Origin: Dictyophora rubrovolvata
Taxonomy: Eukaryota > Basidiomycota > Agaricomycetes > Phallales > Phallaceae
DNA length: 64,000 bases
Assembly: GCA_029959195.1 (NCBI GenBank)
Contig: CP114118.1
Coordinates: 2,046,001 to 2,110,000 of the forward strand
Direction of reading: 5' to 3'
Positions 11,741 through 23,363 of this stretch are shown here, one piece after another. Made by a program: the position numbers and the translations under genes. The first letter of the stretch is position 1, and every line of letters begins with the position of its first letter. The notes below the pieces were generated by a model. That model had not been told where the DNA came from. It searched no databases and saw nothing but the letters and a program-made list of their open reading frames with translations.

Positions 11741-12165
11741 CATCCGAGCGTTGGAGATTGGGAGGCAACAGCTTGGTATTTAGCTCTCAATATCGAATTG
11801 TTTCTCTTTTTGAACTTCTCGATAGAGCCACATAATAATTAAAATTTATCAGTGATCCACTCGTAGGAGGCCGCGCAAGATCAACAACGACGCGAAATAA
11901 AGCCTGTCCTTGAGACCGGTAATCCGTAAAAGTGTAAGCCGGTGTTATGAGCAATTGTGTCTGTGTCTGTACGTTGAGCCCCATTTCTGTTTTCTTCTTT
12001 CATTCCTATTGTGATTTTTCTTGTTGCAGATAAAATTGGCACAACGCCGGTATCAAGTTGATTCGCACGAGTGCCGAGAAAGTTTGACCAAGATGGATCG
12101 ACACACCTAAGTGCTTCTTCTGTTACTTCGTCTTTAGAGATGTTTCCCCATGCAAAAGGGTTCAT
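11740..12165 (-). pseudogene. Broken PIF1/Helitron-type helicase C-terminal remnant
   Basis: On the minus strand, FAWGNISKDEVTEEALRC (from 12165) is followed by GTRANQLDTGVVPILSATRKITIGMKEENRNG. The frame then shifts near 11980 and continues as LLITPAYTFTDYRSQGQALF, VVVDLARPPTSG and NYYVALSRSSKRETIR. TPAYxFTDYRxQGQ...VALSRS...TIR is the superfamily 1 motif V/VI region of the PIF1-like helicases carried by basidiomycete Helitrons and related elements. Another frame change at about 11775 separates ETIR from the expected LLR. There is no helicase motif I/II region, no Rep domain and no clear element end. This is a decayed fragment of a mobile element. Confidence 0.7.
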
Positions 12166-13950
12166 AAATGATCGCCACTGACCTGTGGCCTGCCGCTTTT
12201 TTCATCGACTCTGAAACGATCTTTTAAGTCTCACGAAGGACTATTCAAATCCTGATTAAATCTCTTGTCTCTCAAATATTCGTGCTGAAACTTAAACTAA
12301 AAGTTAACTAGTACCACCTTCAAGAATCTGATAATAGACAATGTCAATCAATATTGGTCAGTTTTTGATGTGCCGGTGCAAGCAAGGTTGAGGCTGTGGG
12401 GGCACCCCGCCCCCCAGTTTCATAATGTACGGTATATTGGGCTGACGCGAACTACGTACAGCGGTGGCACAATATCTACAGTTCTTCTCTTGCTTTGTAG
12501 GGTAGGTATTAGAAGTGTGATGATAATTCTGCAGTCTGTCCGATGCTTTCTAGTTGACGTTATTGTTTTTGTATCTATCGTTAAGATTTTTATTGTCAAT
12601 ACTAGCGCCACCTTGAAAAATTATTCTCCAAAGTTGTGAAATTCATCATAAAAAATCAAAACTTAGATTAAGTACCAAATTTAACACCAGGCTGAATGAC
12701 ATAGTTCCTGCTTTCTACGTCACTTGAACTGTAGCCTGTCTTTTTGAAAGGAAATCTCAGGATCCATCCATCTGGCATTCCCAGAACTTGTTGAAACAGC
12801 TCAGGGTTTTTCTTCGAACCTCAGGGGGGGTGTCATCGTAGAAAAAGGAGTCTTGCAGTAAAATGTCGTGCTGGAATCTGCCTAAAACCTCGGCGGTACC
12901 CGGCCTCTAACTCCATTGCCCACCATTTTCAATTGAAGAGCTGAATATAGCAAGCAAATGAAGCAGTGCCTCTTTCTTAGACATTGTGTTGTTGACTATC
13001 GTTTCTGCTGAGAGAGTGTTTTGATGGATTGCAACGGCGTTTGTGTTGGATTATGTAAAACCGGCACCTTAGAGTGCCGCGTTCCTTTGCAACACCAGGG
13101 CCGCAGGAGCGGCAGATCCCTGCACCGGAAGGGAGAATGAAGCGGAAAGCGAATTATCGGAAACAAAGGGACTTTCATAATTTGTAAGTCCCTATGACTT
13201 CATGCCGAAAAAGGAGTTGATTTAGTGTACGTAATCAGTCCACTGAGAATCCCTCGTCGTCGGTGCCACTCGGTGGGCGGAGAGTATTTAGCGTCGTATT
13301 TCTCTACATAAGGAATCACGTTGGTGGCGTATTTCTGCACACAAGTCCGACAAATTGCGGCATCGTAAACAAGTTTTGTGTTGATACTGTTCGTTCTAAT
13401 TTATCTTCAGAATGGTTGAAAATATATTTCAGTTGTCTATAAATACTGTGTCAAAAATTCATTTGTATTTAAATTTATATTCTATCTGATAAAATTTTCA
13501 TTTTTTGGAGCTCAGATTGACCACTAGATTTTGCCCTCCGAGTGACATGGTAGAACCCTGCAGGTGAAGGGAACATTTTCTTTGTCCCATTTCTTTATAA
13601 TCTCTTTGTTTCGATAATATATATATATACACACTAATGTACTATGGCTCACCTCAGTCGAGTATCTATTGACTGAGATTATTTAAGTTTCAATAGTTTG
13701 AAGTGCCTCTGAATAAAGGGCTTTATCTCCGAGAAACGCGGCTCTTGTCAGCTACAAAAAAAGAGACTGGGGTACAATATAGTATACATAATTGAGCATA
13801 TACTCACGTCCAGCTGTAAAACGAAGATATCAAGTCTTCTCAGGCTCAGCGGAGAAAAACCGGAAATGCTTATCTAATTGGTTTTCGCAACACATCCTTC
13901 TGCTTCTGAACGAATAAACTCACTTGTGCGCGTGAAGACTTGAAGTTTGA
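12166..13950. other. Gene-poor stretch upstream of ASA1
   Basis: No supportable gene in about 1.8 kb. It holds a GC-rich imperfect hairpin at 12397-12416 (TGGGGGC, 5-base loop, GCCCCCCA), an AT dinucleotide run near 13616-13630 and short chance frames. Parts may be decayed transposon sequence, but I could not assign any. The last few hundred bases should contain the ASA1 promoter. Confidence 0.5.
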
Positions 13951-15383
13951 ATGCCACCGGCTCCCTCTCCTAAACATATTCTTCGTAGTCATTCTACACA
14001 AATAAACACTGTCTATTTCACCCGTGACAATCAACGCCTATACTCTGGTGATCTCTCGGGGCATGTCATTGTTACATCTACAGAAACGCTGAGGGTTATA
14101 ATGTCATGGAAAGCACATGACGATAGCATTTTAGGCCTTGAAGAGTGGCGAGACTCAATTATCACGTAGCGTTTTTCTCTATTCCGGTCAAGATATATCG
14201 TCTAACTCTCCGTTAGGCATGGCAGGGATAACAAGTTGCACATCTGGGAGCGAGCTGCAGACGAGCCTCGTTCTTTAGCAGACGTAGCAGCTGCACCTAA
14301 TTTCCCGCCTCCACTACTCAAGTCGTCATTAGACGTGAACGCATTGAATTTCTGTCGCTTCTCCTTACTTTCATGCTGTCAATCAAGTACAAACACTATA
14401 ATCGCCGTGCCAAATCTTATTGATTCTTCACTGGTCTGGTTATTCTCCCCTTCGACTGGCATTTACAACATTGTTAATTAGTTAATTGTCTAGGCCGATA
14501 TTTGGATCATTCCCTCGGCAGATAGGATCCATGCTGCTGTTGGGCTTAGAGATGGCGAAATGCAAGGAGACGGTCGTGGAGCTGAAAAAACCGGTAGTTA
14601 TTTATAATTTTGAAATAGTGCGTTAAATGCCTGAACCAACGTATGCTTTCACTAGGCATCATAATGTCATTGCATTTATTCGAAGACTTCTCGGCAAGTG
14701 ACCTACGTCTATTACTTGCATATGAAAGTGGCGCTGTGACTCTTTTTGCAACCGCTGATGTATGGCAAAAGACAGTGGGAGGAAAGAGTTGGCAAAGGTT
14801 ATGGAATGTTAAGGCGCATGTGGAATCCGGTTGGTTTTTTGTTTCTTCTTTCCGAGACGTTTCACTTGACAGATGAATGTTACAGTGATGGCAATGTCTG
14901 TGGTTGACAACAACACGATAGCAATTACTGTTTCGGCCGATAATTTACTATGCAAGTATTATTTGGAAGTAAGCGTATGTGTTGTTACTCTTCATGGAAC
15001 ATGTTTAAGACCATACACTAGGATGACCACACAGCAACGGAGCGCACGGCTGTCCATCGCATCAAATATCCTGGCAATAGTGCAACTGCCCTACAAGATG
15101 GGGGGAGGATTGTAGCTGTGGGTGGCTGGGATGGAAAGTTAGTATTTGACTGTCTAATTCCTTATTCTCTTTTTTGACGATCATCGGTTTTTCGAGAATA
15201 AGGCTATACTCTGCCAAAACCTTCAAGCATCTGGGAACACTAGAATACCACAAAGAAGGATGCCAAGCCATCGCTTTCGCACACTCTACGGATGCCTCGA
15301 ATGCCCGGGACAGATGGTTGGCGGTGGGTGGAAAGGATGGACGAATATCCCTTTGGGAGCTAATGGATTTCCGCAAACCCTAA
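13951..15383 (+). CDS. ASA1: ASTRA-associated protein 1 (WD40 repeat)
   Basis: WD40 beta-propeller protein of the Asa1/GNB1L family, a subunit of the ASTRA (Tel2-Tti1-Tti2) assembly that matures PIKK kinases and TRA1. Seven exons (13951-14165, 14217-14433, 14494-14593, 14656-14829, 14886-14968, 15022-15137, 15197-15383) join to 363 residues, the usual size. Signs are HILRSHSTQINTVYF at the start, RDNKLHIW ending the first propeller blades, SSLADIWIIPSADRIHAAVG across intron 2, VLAYESGAVTLF-like text in exon 4, AVGGWDGKIRLYSAKT, and a closing blade AVGGKDGRISLWEL. The intron at 14434-14493 is needed to keep the frame open. Stop to the ARP10 ATG is only 85 bp. Confidence 0.88.
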
Positions 15384-15468
15384 TGCTCACGTAAGCTAGA
15401 TATTTTGTGGGCACCACCCTTATGTAAGCGGAACGGCCTTATCCTTAATAGACTCGTTGAGTTGACCT

Positions 15469-17409
15469 ATGCCTCGACAAGAAGTGCTTTCCACACCGCG
15501 TCCAAAACCTCACTTTGAGCCGACAACCCCTGCTGCAGAACAAACAGATCGTGCATCTGTAGCGACTGGTCAGCTTCATGTCCCATCGCCACACTATCAA
15601 ACCACGCGACGTCATTCGTTGTATGGTACGGAAGACCGTGTCGTTTTAGATCTTGGCTCGCGAGTTTGGAAGGCTGGTTTTAGTGGTGAGGGTAGGCCGC
15701 GAGATGTGTTTACTGTTGGAAACGATATTGGTGGTCTTTGGGAATTTGCAAGCACGCAAAGTCCGGAAGAAAGAGAAGAAAAACAACGCGTTTTGGAAGC
15801 CGAACTGCAGAAGCATTTGCGATATGTATTTCACAAGCATGTCACTCTTTTAAGGACTACTTCTACTACTTAACTGAAAAAAAAAACTACACAGCTCCTT
15901 GTTGACAGATCCTAAGTCCCGAAAGGTCATTATAGTTGAACCTCCGTTAATTCCTATCCCAACGAAAGAGCTTTTCGCACGGATACTTTTCGATAATTTA
16001 CAGGTGGGGTTGAGAGGCTTTAATCGACATTTTACTTATCTATATTTGTGATCAAGGTCCCTTCATTGTCTTTTATTCCGAGTCATCTACTTTCGTTACT
16101 GGCGGTGGGACGTATATCGGGATTAGTACTGGACAATGGGCATTTGGAGTCTGTCGTCCTTCCCGTGTGTGATTTTCATTAGAAACTAACCAAATTTAAT
16201 ATTTTCCATTTGGCTTAGGTCGTTTCATCGAGACCTTTATACTCGAGCCTTAAATCTACACCATTAGCTGGTGCAGCTTTGACATCTCACTTGCGACATT
16301 TGTTGTTAAAGTACGGATCGTATACGCCGCCCACTCCTTTGGCCGGTGCTTCTACAAGCCGGGCTACGAACATCCCGGAGGAGCTTCTCACTGACATCCT
16401 TTTGGAAGATATTAAAACACGGTGTTGCTTTGTGTCTGAGCCTTTATCCGCGGATGATACGACACCAATGATTACACAATTGGAGGATTCCATGTCTGTA
16501 GACACTTCAGACGTCATGGAGACGTCTGAGACTGTGAACGACACGGAGACCATATCTTCTTCCGCTGCTCCCGAAAGTCATCAGACGATCTTCAACATTT
16601 ACATAAAAAATGCTAGCGCCAGGACGCTTTCGATAAAAGTACTACCGCCGTCTACTCCTACGACAAGTAACACCCGTGGGACACTAACTATTCCTGGGTG
16701 GATCCGAGAACGAGCTGCAGAGTATCTTTTCCAAGGTGATATTGACGAAAGCAGTGTTGCAGAAGTGATCTTAGATTCCTTGCTGACAGTACGTGTGGTT
16801 TTCTATTATTTCACGATCTGGAAATTTACAGATCAAGTTAGATACCTTACGATCTTCGTAAATCTATGATTTCCTCTATTCTTGTCGTTGGGGGCACAGC
16901 GATGTTGCCGGGTTTCATTCCCCGTCTACACACCGAACTCACCCGGGCTCTGACTCCTCGAGAAGAGCATGGCAATAAACGGCACCAGAGATCGTTATAT
17001 AACCGATACAAATGTTTACAACCGCTGCTTCCTTACATTAATATTCTCAATAATCCATCTTTGGTATCATCTGATTCTAAAGTCAATGTGCCCCGAGCAC
17101 CCGCTTTTTCTCCTGCTGCTCTCCCTTGGATCGGCGGCTCCTTATCAGGGTGAGTGGACTGTGCCTCGGCTACTGAGATCTTTTTTTCTTATTACTCCAT
17201 TTTTAGATCATTGAAAACTGGAGGCGAGGAAATTACACGAGAACACTGGGACGAACTCGACGATGATCATAAGGAGCCAGAAGTATCAAATATTTCCACA
17301 TTCAACACAAATCACAATCGTATTCCAGATTGGTCCTGGAAGACCTTAACGGCGGGTGCCCCCTCTGCAGCCTCGATACCCAGCGTCTCTCCAGTTGTTA
17401 CAGTGAGTT
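15469..17409 (+). CDS. ARP10: Actin-related protein 10 (dynactin Arp10/Arp11)
   Basis: Pointed-end actin-related subunit of dynactin, the dynein cofactor. After a Pro-rich N-terminus comes an actin-fold start VVLDLGSRVWKAGFSGEGRPRDVF, then EEREEKQRVLEAELQKHLRYVF, LLTDPKSRKVIIVEPPL, VPSLSFIPSHLLSLLAVGRISGLVLDNGHLE (the phosphate-2-like loop), SSRPLYSSLKSTPLAG and RSMISSILVVGGTAMLPGF (adenosine loop). The tail has LPWIGGSLSGSLK and EEITREHWDE, matching the actin C-terminal WIGGS region. At least six introns. A Ser/Thr-rich insert (about 16450-16560) is loop-like and not conserved. Convergent with the PX-PB1 gene, 118 bp between stops. Confidence 0.88.
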
Positions 17410-17527
17410 AGGTGAAGCTGTTGTTTTTATCTTTTTTACGAATGGAAATATACATTACGCAAATGAAGAGCCAGTAAATTTGAACATATTCTTCAAATGT
17501 ACAGAATCCGAGATAAAAATAGCAGTT

Positions 17528-19916
17528 TCAGATGTAGCGTGGAAATGCTTCAGGGTCTAAAACACGAATGCGAATCATACTATTGCAAGCTGACAGGGCG
17601 GCCTGCCAATCGAAGTCATTTTGAAGTACGCGAAGATTATCTGATGGTGCTGGCGCGCCTGAGGTGCGGTGAGTGCGGTGAGTGCCACTTGAAGACGAGT
17701 TGGGTGCGTATGCCAAAACGAAAGACGCCTGTCTAGGTACAGACTCGTGTAGCGCAAGACGTTCTTTAACGCGCTGCTGAATATCGCACAGAGTCGAAGA
17801 CCGATCCGCACGAAACATAATAATACTATCGCGATACACGGCTTTTATAGCGATGGTGTCTCCTTTTTCTCCGGTGCTGCTGAAAGAACTAGATGAGCTC
17901 ATAGAGCTTCCTGAGTAACGATGATTAAAATCTCGTCTAGAACCCTTCCTGAATTGTGAAGATAAGGCGTTCCGCTCTTGAGATCCAGCTGTTAGAAAAG
18001 AATGTCTGTCGCGCAGTTCTTTCAGATTAAGAGCTCACCAGTTGGGTAAGAATCAAGGTGTTCGTCGTCCAAGCCCCAAGCCTCTCGGAGGTGAGGGGGT
18101 AGCACCCCATCGGCGGAAACCTCGGTCCGAATGGATGTAATTGAAGCTCTGTAGCCATGATGAGAAGGAGTTGGACGGTCCTCCGCGATATCAGACAAAG
18201 GGGTGCGGTGAGATGATAGGGGAGAGCTTGGGCTAAGGACAGCACTATCATCGTCGTGATCGAAATCACCGTCATACAAGGCATCCCCCTGCTGACTGGA
18301 TTTAGATGCATAAGTATATCCCGAAATAGAAGAATTTACTGAAGAGCGGTTTAGCGACATATTGGAAAACCGGGAAGAAATGGAAGGAGTTTGCGAAACG
18401 TTGGACGATGAGGGAGATTTTAAAGAAGGACTGGAAGGAAAAGAGTGCAAACTACGATTGTAAGCCAACTGGGAGGACTGCCCGTCAGGTTTTCGTACAG
18501 GTAAGGCGGGATGTGGCTCTGCTCCGTGTGGATACACATTCCGATGATCGTGAGCAGTGCTCGAGTTGCTTCGCGGACGAAGGGGAGGTTCTCGAGTATC
18601 TGCGTTTGAGAATCTCCTCGGGGGAGGCGATTTAGGAAGTGGGGGCCGTTGCGGAGGAGGAGGGTGAGAACCAATTTCTGCGTCTGTGTTGATGGTTGCA
18701 ATGTTAGGGACCGAATCGCGGCGTTGCCAAGAATCTACGGGATGGAAAGAAGTCGCCCCCCTGTCTGTAAAAATCATACGTTCGGGCTGGGAAGGCCTGG
18801 AATAATGATCGTATGAGACTGGGAAGCTTCGATTTGCTGGTTGAACAGCAGGGGGTTGGGGAGTAGTAACAGGGCGAGGATTATCGCCATGGGTTTGATG
18901 ACTAGGTTGAGGATCTCGAGCAAGAGTATGTTGATTAATACGGGGTGCTTCAGCCATATGACCTGGCGTGAGTGGTGTAGTAGGTGGTGGGGCGGATGGA
19001 GGGGGTGAAGGCAAAGGCGGGTATTCTTGCTCGTGCACATTTGAAGATAAGATGGAAGACAGGGAGCGATTGCTGTGCTTCATTTTGGGCCCGTATCTTT
19101 CAGCGGTTTCTTTATCACGACGCCAGTAGGCAAAAAAGTCCCGAACGGCTTGGGAGTTCCTCAACTCTCGTAGTAAAACGGGAGCCTCTGGATCTGGATT
19201 AAAGAGGCCGCGCATCAGAGCTGCGAATTCTGCACCGCGCTGGTCGATAGTCGCACGAGAGGGACGAAAGAGAGTTCCTCTCTTGCTGAGCGGGGGGACG
19301 AGATCGTGAACGTTCATTACAACTTCTCGAGGGTCAGGTCCTTCCGGAAGAGAGTCAAATGAAGAAGCAGCCTTGGGTTGGGTATAGATGCTGTCGGAGT
19401 CTGCGTCTTGTTTTTTGCCGCCTCTTTTGAGAACCCTGACTTTACGGCGGGATAGCTGTTCGTATTCAGTTTCGATGGTGTTTTGGAAATGCAAGCAATC
19501 TTCCCAACGTCTCCATATCTCGTACTCGGTAAAACTGGAAGCTCGACTGGAGATGGAACGAGAATCTGAAATTGAGACGGGACAAACTCTGACGCCGTAG
19601 GAGTAATTATTACCTGTGTTCGGATTATCATTGGTCAGGAATGGTGAAAGGTGAGGCTGGTGAAAATATTACCATGTTTTTCCGGAGCCAGTATTTCGAT
19701 GGTGAACTCCCGAGGGGTTGATTTCAAAATTGCTCGTTTGTAATTCTTAAAAAAGAGAGGGACGTTGTTAGAAGAGCATCGCGGGGGGACTGAAATTTTT
19801 ACCAGATGGGAGGGGGGCCCATCCTCTGGACCCTAGTATCGAAGAGAAGGCAACGGTCGGCTGGGAAACACCAGAGAGAGATATATATGCAGACTCACCA
19901 TCCAAATGATATCCAT
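17528..19916 (-). CDS. PX and PB1-like domain protein, disordered linker
   Basis: Likely membrane-linked scaffold. The start (ATG 19914-19916) begins MDIIWM and splices over two small introns to NYKRAILKSTPREFTIEIL. Then SFTEYEIWRRWEDCLHFQNTIETEYEQ gives a PX domain at about residues 15-150, a phosphoinositide-binding fold. A long Ser/Pro/His-rich, surely disordered stretch follows (about residues 270-560), with runs such as PPLPSPPPSAPPPTTP. The C-terminus, after an intron near 17975-18035, reads GDTIAIKAVYRDSIIMFRADRSSTLCDIQQRVKERL and ends in an Asp/Trp motif and IRIRVLDPEAFP; this resembles a PB1 domain. PX plus PB1 recalls polarity scaffold Bem1/Scd2, but I see no SH3 domain, so orthology is not claimed. 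Confidence 0.75.
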
Positions 19917-20856
19917 TCTCGCGCAGACAGGGAAGTAACGACTGGGAACTCGACTGCAGAAAAGACAGACTGACCGGGGGGGGGGGGGACAAAAAGGAAT
20001 AAAAAGGTCAGAAAAGGGTCCAGTAGACGAAATTGCACGAGTTGTGGGCTTTTAGTATTAGAACGGAATTCCAACCGCGTGATCTGCTTTAACTGGCCGG
20101 TGTACAATTTCCGGGCTTATCTCTTTTTCAGGGCCTGACGAATATAACGAGCCCTCAGCTGTTCTCCGAGCTGCCCAGTTGCCAAAGAAAGGTTGAAAGA
20201 GACGGCGAGAAAGGGCTCTACTAGGTAAGCAGTACCGCACCGCAAGTTAGCCAGCCACGAGCGCGAGTGGCCAAGCCATAGTTTGCCTAGTTTGGAGCAT
20301 AATAAGAGAGACTACTAGTGGTTGGGCTTAGTCATCAACAACGACAGTCTGTCCAACTTGAAGCTTCTCTTTGTGCTATATGTGGGAGTCGTGTATATTA
20401 AGCATTCGTGTTTGTTCCTTTAAGGTTTTCTGATCTCATCTGCCCGTGGTCTTATCGTTATCCAAATCCACAGCGATCAGGAAACCGTTCCTGGATTCAC
20501 AAATTAACGAGAGAGAGCAAGTTCAAGGCGTATCTACGGCAGATGTCTCAAGGCGATTTGCAAGATAGCCGAGAGCTCTTGCTATGCCGTACAGTCCTGC
20601 AACTAGTTAAGCTTAGTAATGTCCCGGCAGCTGCCAGCAATTAAGTCTTCCGTCTTTTCTCTTCTTCTGTAACCTAGTAATCAGCACGAATATAAGTACA
20701 AGAATAGACGTCGTGTGAAAATCCTGGTTGTGCAAGAAAATTTTTCATAATTTCCAGGGCATCCAACTATTTCAAGTCAGGCAGGGCTGGACTCGGCCTT
20801 ACTGAACGCGCCCACAATTGACAACAACGCGTAACCAACTCCGAGTCCAAGTAATA
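19917..20856. other. Intergenic region between PX-PB1 and CTF8 genes
   Basis: About 940 bp. A run of 13 G (19976-19988) lies 60-72 bp upstream of the PX-PB1 start codon, in its probable 5' leader, where it reads as poly-C. A 78-codon frame at 20408-20644 resembles nothing known. No RNA gene seen. Confidence 0.5.
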
Positions 20857-21297
20857 ATGGTCGTACATATTGACTTGTCTTACTCTTCAACATCCTCTTC
20901 TCCTTCTCCTATCTTCGCCCATATCGGATCGGGGGAAGTTGCTCTGATAGAACTACAAGGCTCATTAGACGTCATAGAAGGAGAAAAGCGAGGGGGATTC
21001 ATTGGAAAGCTTATTATTGATAATGTACAAGCCTTTTTTTTTGAAAACCACCTGTGAGATCGTGAGAGCTTAACACTACTGATATAGGAAAAGACTTCGC
21101 TGAAGGTGGGGCACCACCTTCTTGAAGGAAAAGTAACCACCTTATCCAAACCTCTGGCCGTGCTTAAGTCGAAGAGGAAGGAAGACGATGATGATGTCAG
21201 CACTGGTGGCGCAGCACATTATCAAATTATGACAGTCGTTAAGAAAAAGATATTATTTTCAAAACGACCTGTACCAATAATCGTCAATTGCGTGTAA
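20857..21297 (+). CDS. CTF8: Chromosome transmission fidelity protein 8
   Basis: Small subunit of the Ctf18-RFC clamp loader (with Ctf18 and Dcc1), acting in sister-chromatid cohesion and PCNA loading. Two exons (20857-21024 and 21088-21297) give 125 residues, the expected short size. Family motifs: GEVALIELQGSLDV, GGFIGKLIIDN, then KTSLKVGHHLLEGKVTTLSKPLAVL, and a C-terminal strand YQIMTVVKKKILFSKRPVPII. The ATG at 20857 gives MVVHIDLS, a good fit to the family start; the same frame is open a little upstream but without another ATG. Confidence 0.87.
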
Positions 21298-21590
21298 AAT
21301 ATTCATTTTGTTCATGACAGGTTATCATAAATAATAGCAGTATACAAGTACATGGTGACGAGGAGTCAAACAGCGACAAATAACGTAAAGAGGCAATGAA
21401 TCGTGGTCCAAGAGAAACGTATTTTGAAGCCAACGTTTTCTTTTTTTATGACTAACTTACACATGCGGGACCATGAAGAGGTGGGTGAGCTTGCTTTGAA
21501 CAATACAACAGGAACGAAATATGATGAGCGGAGAATGCCGAAGTGATGTTAGTTGGGGTATGAATACAAATGTATAGCATTGGGAAGGTG

Positions 21591-22458
21591 TCAAAAACCA
21601 TCGTAATGACCTTTTAGGATGCGTTCGCCCATAGGCGAGGGAGCCCTCGGCTTGTTTGGACTTCCGGGGGAAAGAGTAGAGGCTCTGCGGTGATGACCTG
21701 GAGGACGGCCAATGGAAGTAACTTTATCATGTTGCTTCACATTTTCACTCGCGTGGGGTGCTGTAGAGCCAGTTTGATCTTGGGGTGTAGTTATCATTGG
21801 CTATGTTGGGGAAGAGATGGGAATTTGAGTTGGAGTATGGAAAAATAAACGAGGAGAAAGCACAGACCTTGGAAGCAATTCCGACGCGGGGAGTACTAAG
21901 ACTCAGTCTCCTGAGAATGCCAATACCCCTCTCTTGCTGAGAATCGATGGGATGGATGGGATGTTTGGGGGGTGCTTGATGTTGGTGCTGACTAAATCTG
22001 GGAGGCATCCAGCTAGGATTGAGCCCACGAGCCTGGGCACTAATTTTGATTTGGTTTGGATCGGACGAATCATCGGCTATACCCGGGGGCAGATTTGAGG
22101 GGGATCAATAAGTAAATAGTAGCATAGCAGAGGGAAACGAACCACCTTCGAAGGGCGTGCGATTAAAGAAGCTTTTGTTTGGGGAGGTGGGTGAGCCATA
22201 GAAGAAAGACATGATTGGGGAAGCTGAAGGGGAAGCTGGGGACAAAGGAACACGCGCAGACGAGAACTGGGACGGAAAGCTGACGGCAGTTGTACTAGAC
22301 GATGGTGAATGAGAAGGAGAAAGTGGCGGAACGGAGTCCGATTCACTGGCAGAGGACGAGTCAGATGCGGAGCGTTGACGGAACCTGTTGTTGTTGCCAG
22401 AATTAATGGGAATTGGGTCTGAATGAGAAGTTGGATCTGGGGAATTCTTAGAAGCCAT
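21591..22458 (-). CDS. Ser/Pro-rich conserved fungal protein, PSPMGERILKGH motif
   Basis: Three exons giving roughly 220-230 residues. The N-terminus (MASKNSPDPTSHSDP) and middle are dominated by Ser and Pro (SSSASESDSVPPLSPSHSP) and lack folded-domain signs. Exon 2 has ISARGLNPSWMPPRFSQHQH and the basophilic kinase-like site RRLSLSTPR. Exon 3 ends with HHRRASTLSPGSPNK, then APSPMGERILKGHYDGF. This last motif is, from memory, the conserved part of a basidiomycete family of unknown function; RRLS and HRRAS suggest phosphorylation by a PKA/AGC-type kinase. I know no biochemical role. Convergent with CTF8, divergent from DBP5. Confidence 0.65.
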
Positions 22459-23363
22459 ATGGGAGGGAGTAGGAGGGAGTGAAAGACAACGACAAGGGCA
22501 ATATCAAGGTAGTGTGTAATATATATAAAGAATATATCACTCAGACGCTGAAGGGTGGTGATATGTGCACGGACCCACAGGGAGTCAAGATCAATCTCCG
22601 CTAGGTCATGTGCACGAAGAACTAAGTGCGACTCATTGAAGAGAATGTCTTACCTTTATAGTAGGAAAAATATCTTGTGAAACAGCTCTTGACTCAATTC
22701 TCTTATATTGCTTATATTAAGTGGTGATCGATGAACTTGTGCAGTGCCAGCAGGTTTATCATTTTCAAGTTTCGGTGGGGAACTCCAACCAGGACCAAAA
22801 GTATTGCCACTCAGGAATCAGGGGCGCTTGTTCTTTGGTGGTGCTTCTAATCTTATCTCAAAGCTGGCTGCTTCTCATCTATATGACTAATTTATTGCAA
22901 AACACATTATTACACATTATTACCCGGAGAGTGCTCGATAAAATCGTTTTTGATGATTATGTATGAGCGATTTCGGTCGTAGATTTCTAAAAGAAACAAC
23001 AGGGTAAACAGATTGGGGTGTTAGTGTATATGTTAAATTGATCATTGATTCCGGATGTCTTGCGAGCTACGAATTACGATCCTCGGCCGTCTGCCAAAAA
23101 AGGATGATTCATATCGTAGTTTCAAAAACAATAAATGAGCAGTCATTCTATCATCGTCAGGGAAAGCATTTTTTTCCGATGCAAGGAGGTTAACCTGAAG
23201 TAAAACACTCGGACAATACAACCCACTCTTGTTCAACTGCAAAGAGCAAAGAGCAACGAGCGCCACCGCATGACATAATAGTTTGCTTGTTCTTGTTGAC
23301 GCGTGTGGCACGCGGTCGCTCAATCGCATTTAGATCGCGTCTTGATCCTTCACGATTTATACA
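22459..23363. other. Divergent intergenic region, Ser/Pro-rich gene and DBP5
   Basis: About 900 bp upstream of both genes; no coding or RNA feature recognised. A TATATATAAAG-type sequence near 22519-22530 lies upstream of the Ser/Pro-rich gene and could be its TATA element. Confidence 0.45.

Noticed and set aside
20408-20644. 78-codon frame between PX-PB1 and CTF8 genes
   Set aside because: No recognised family, no intron signals, no ATG start; likely chance.
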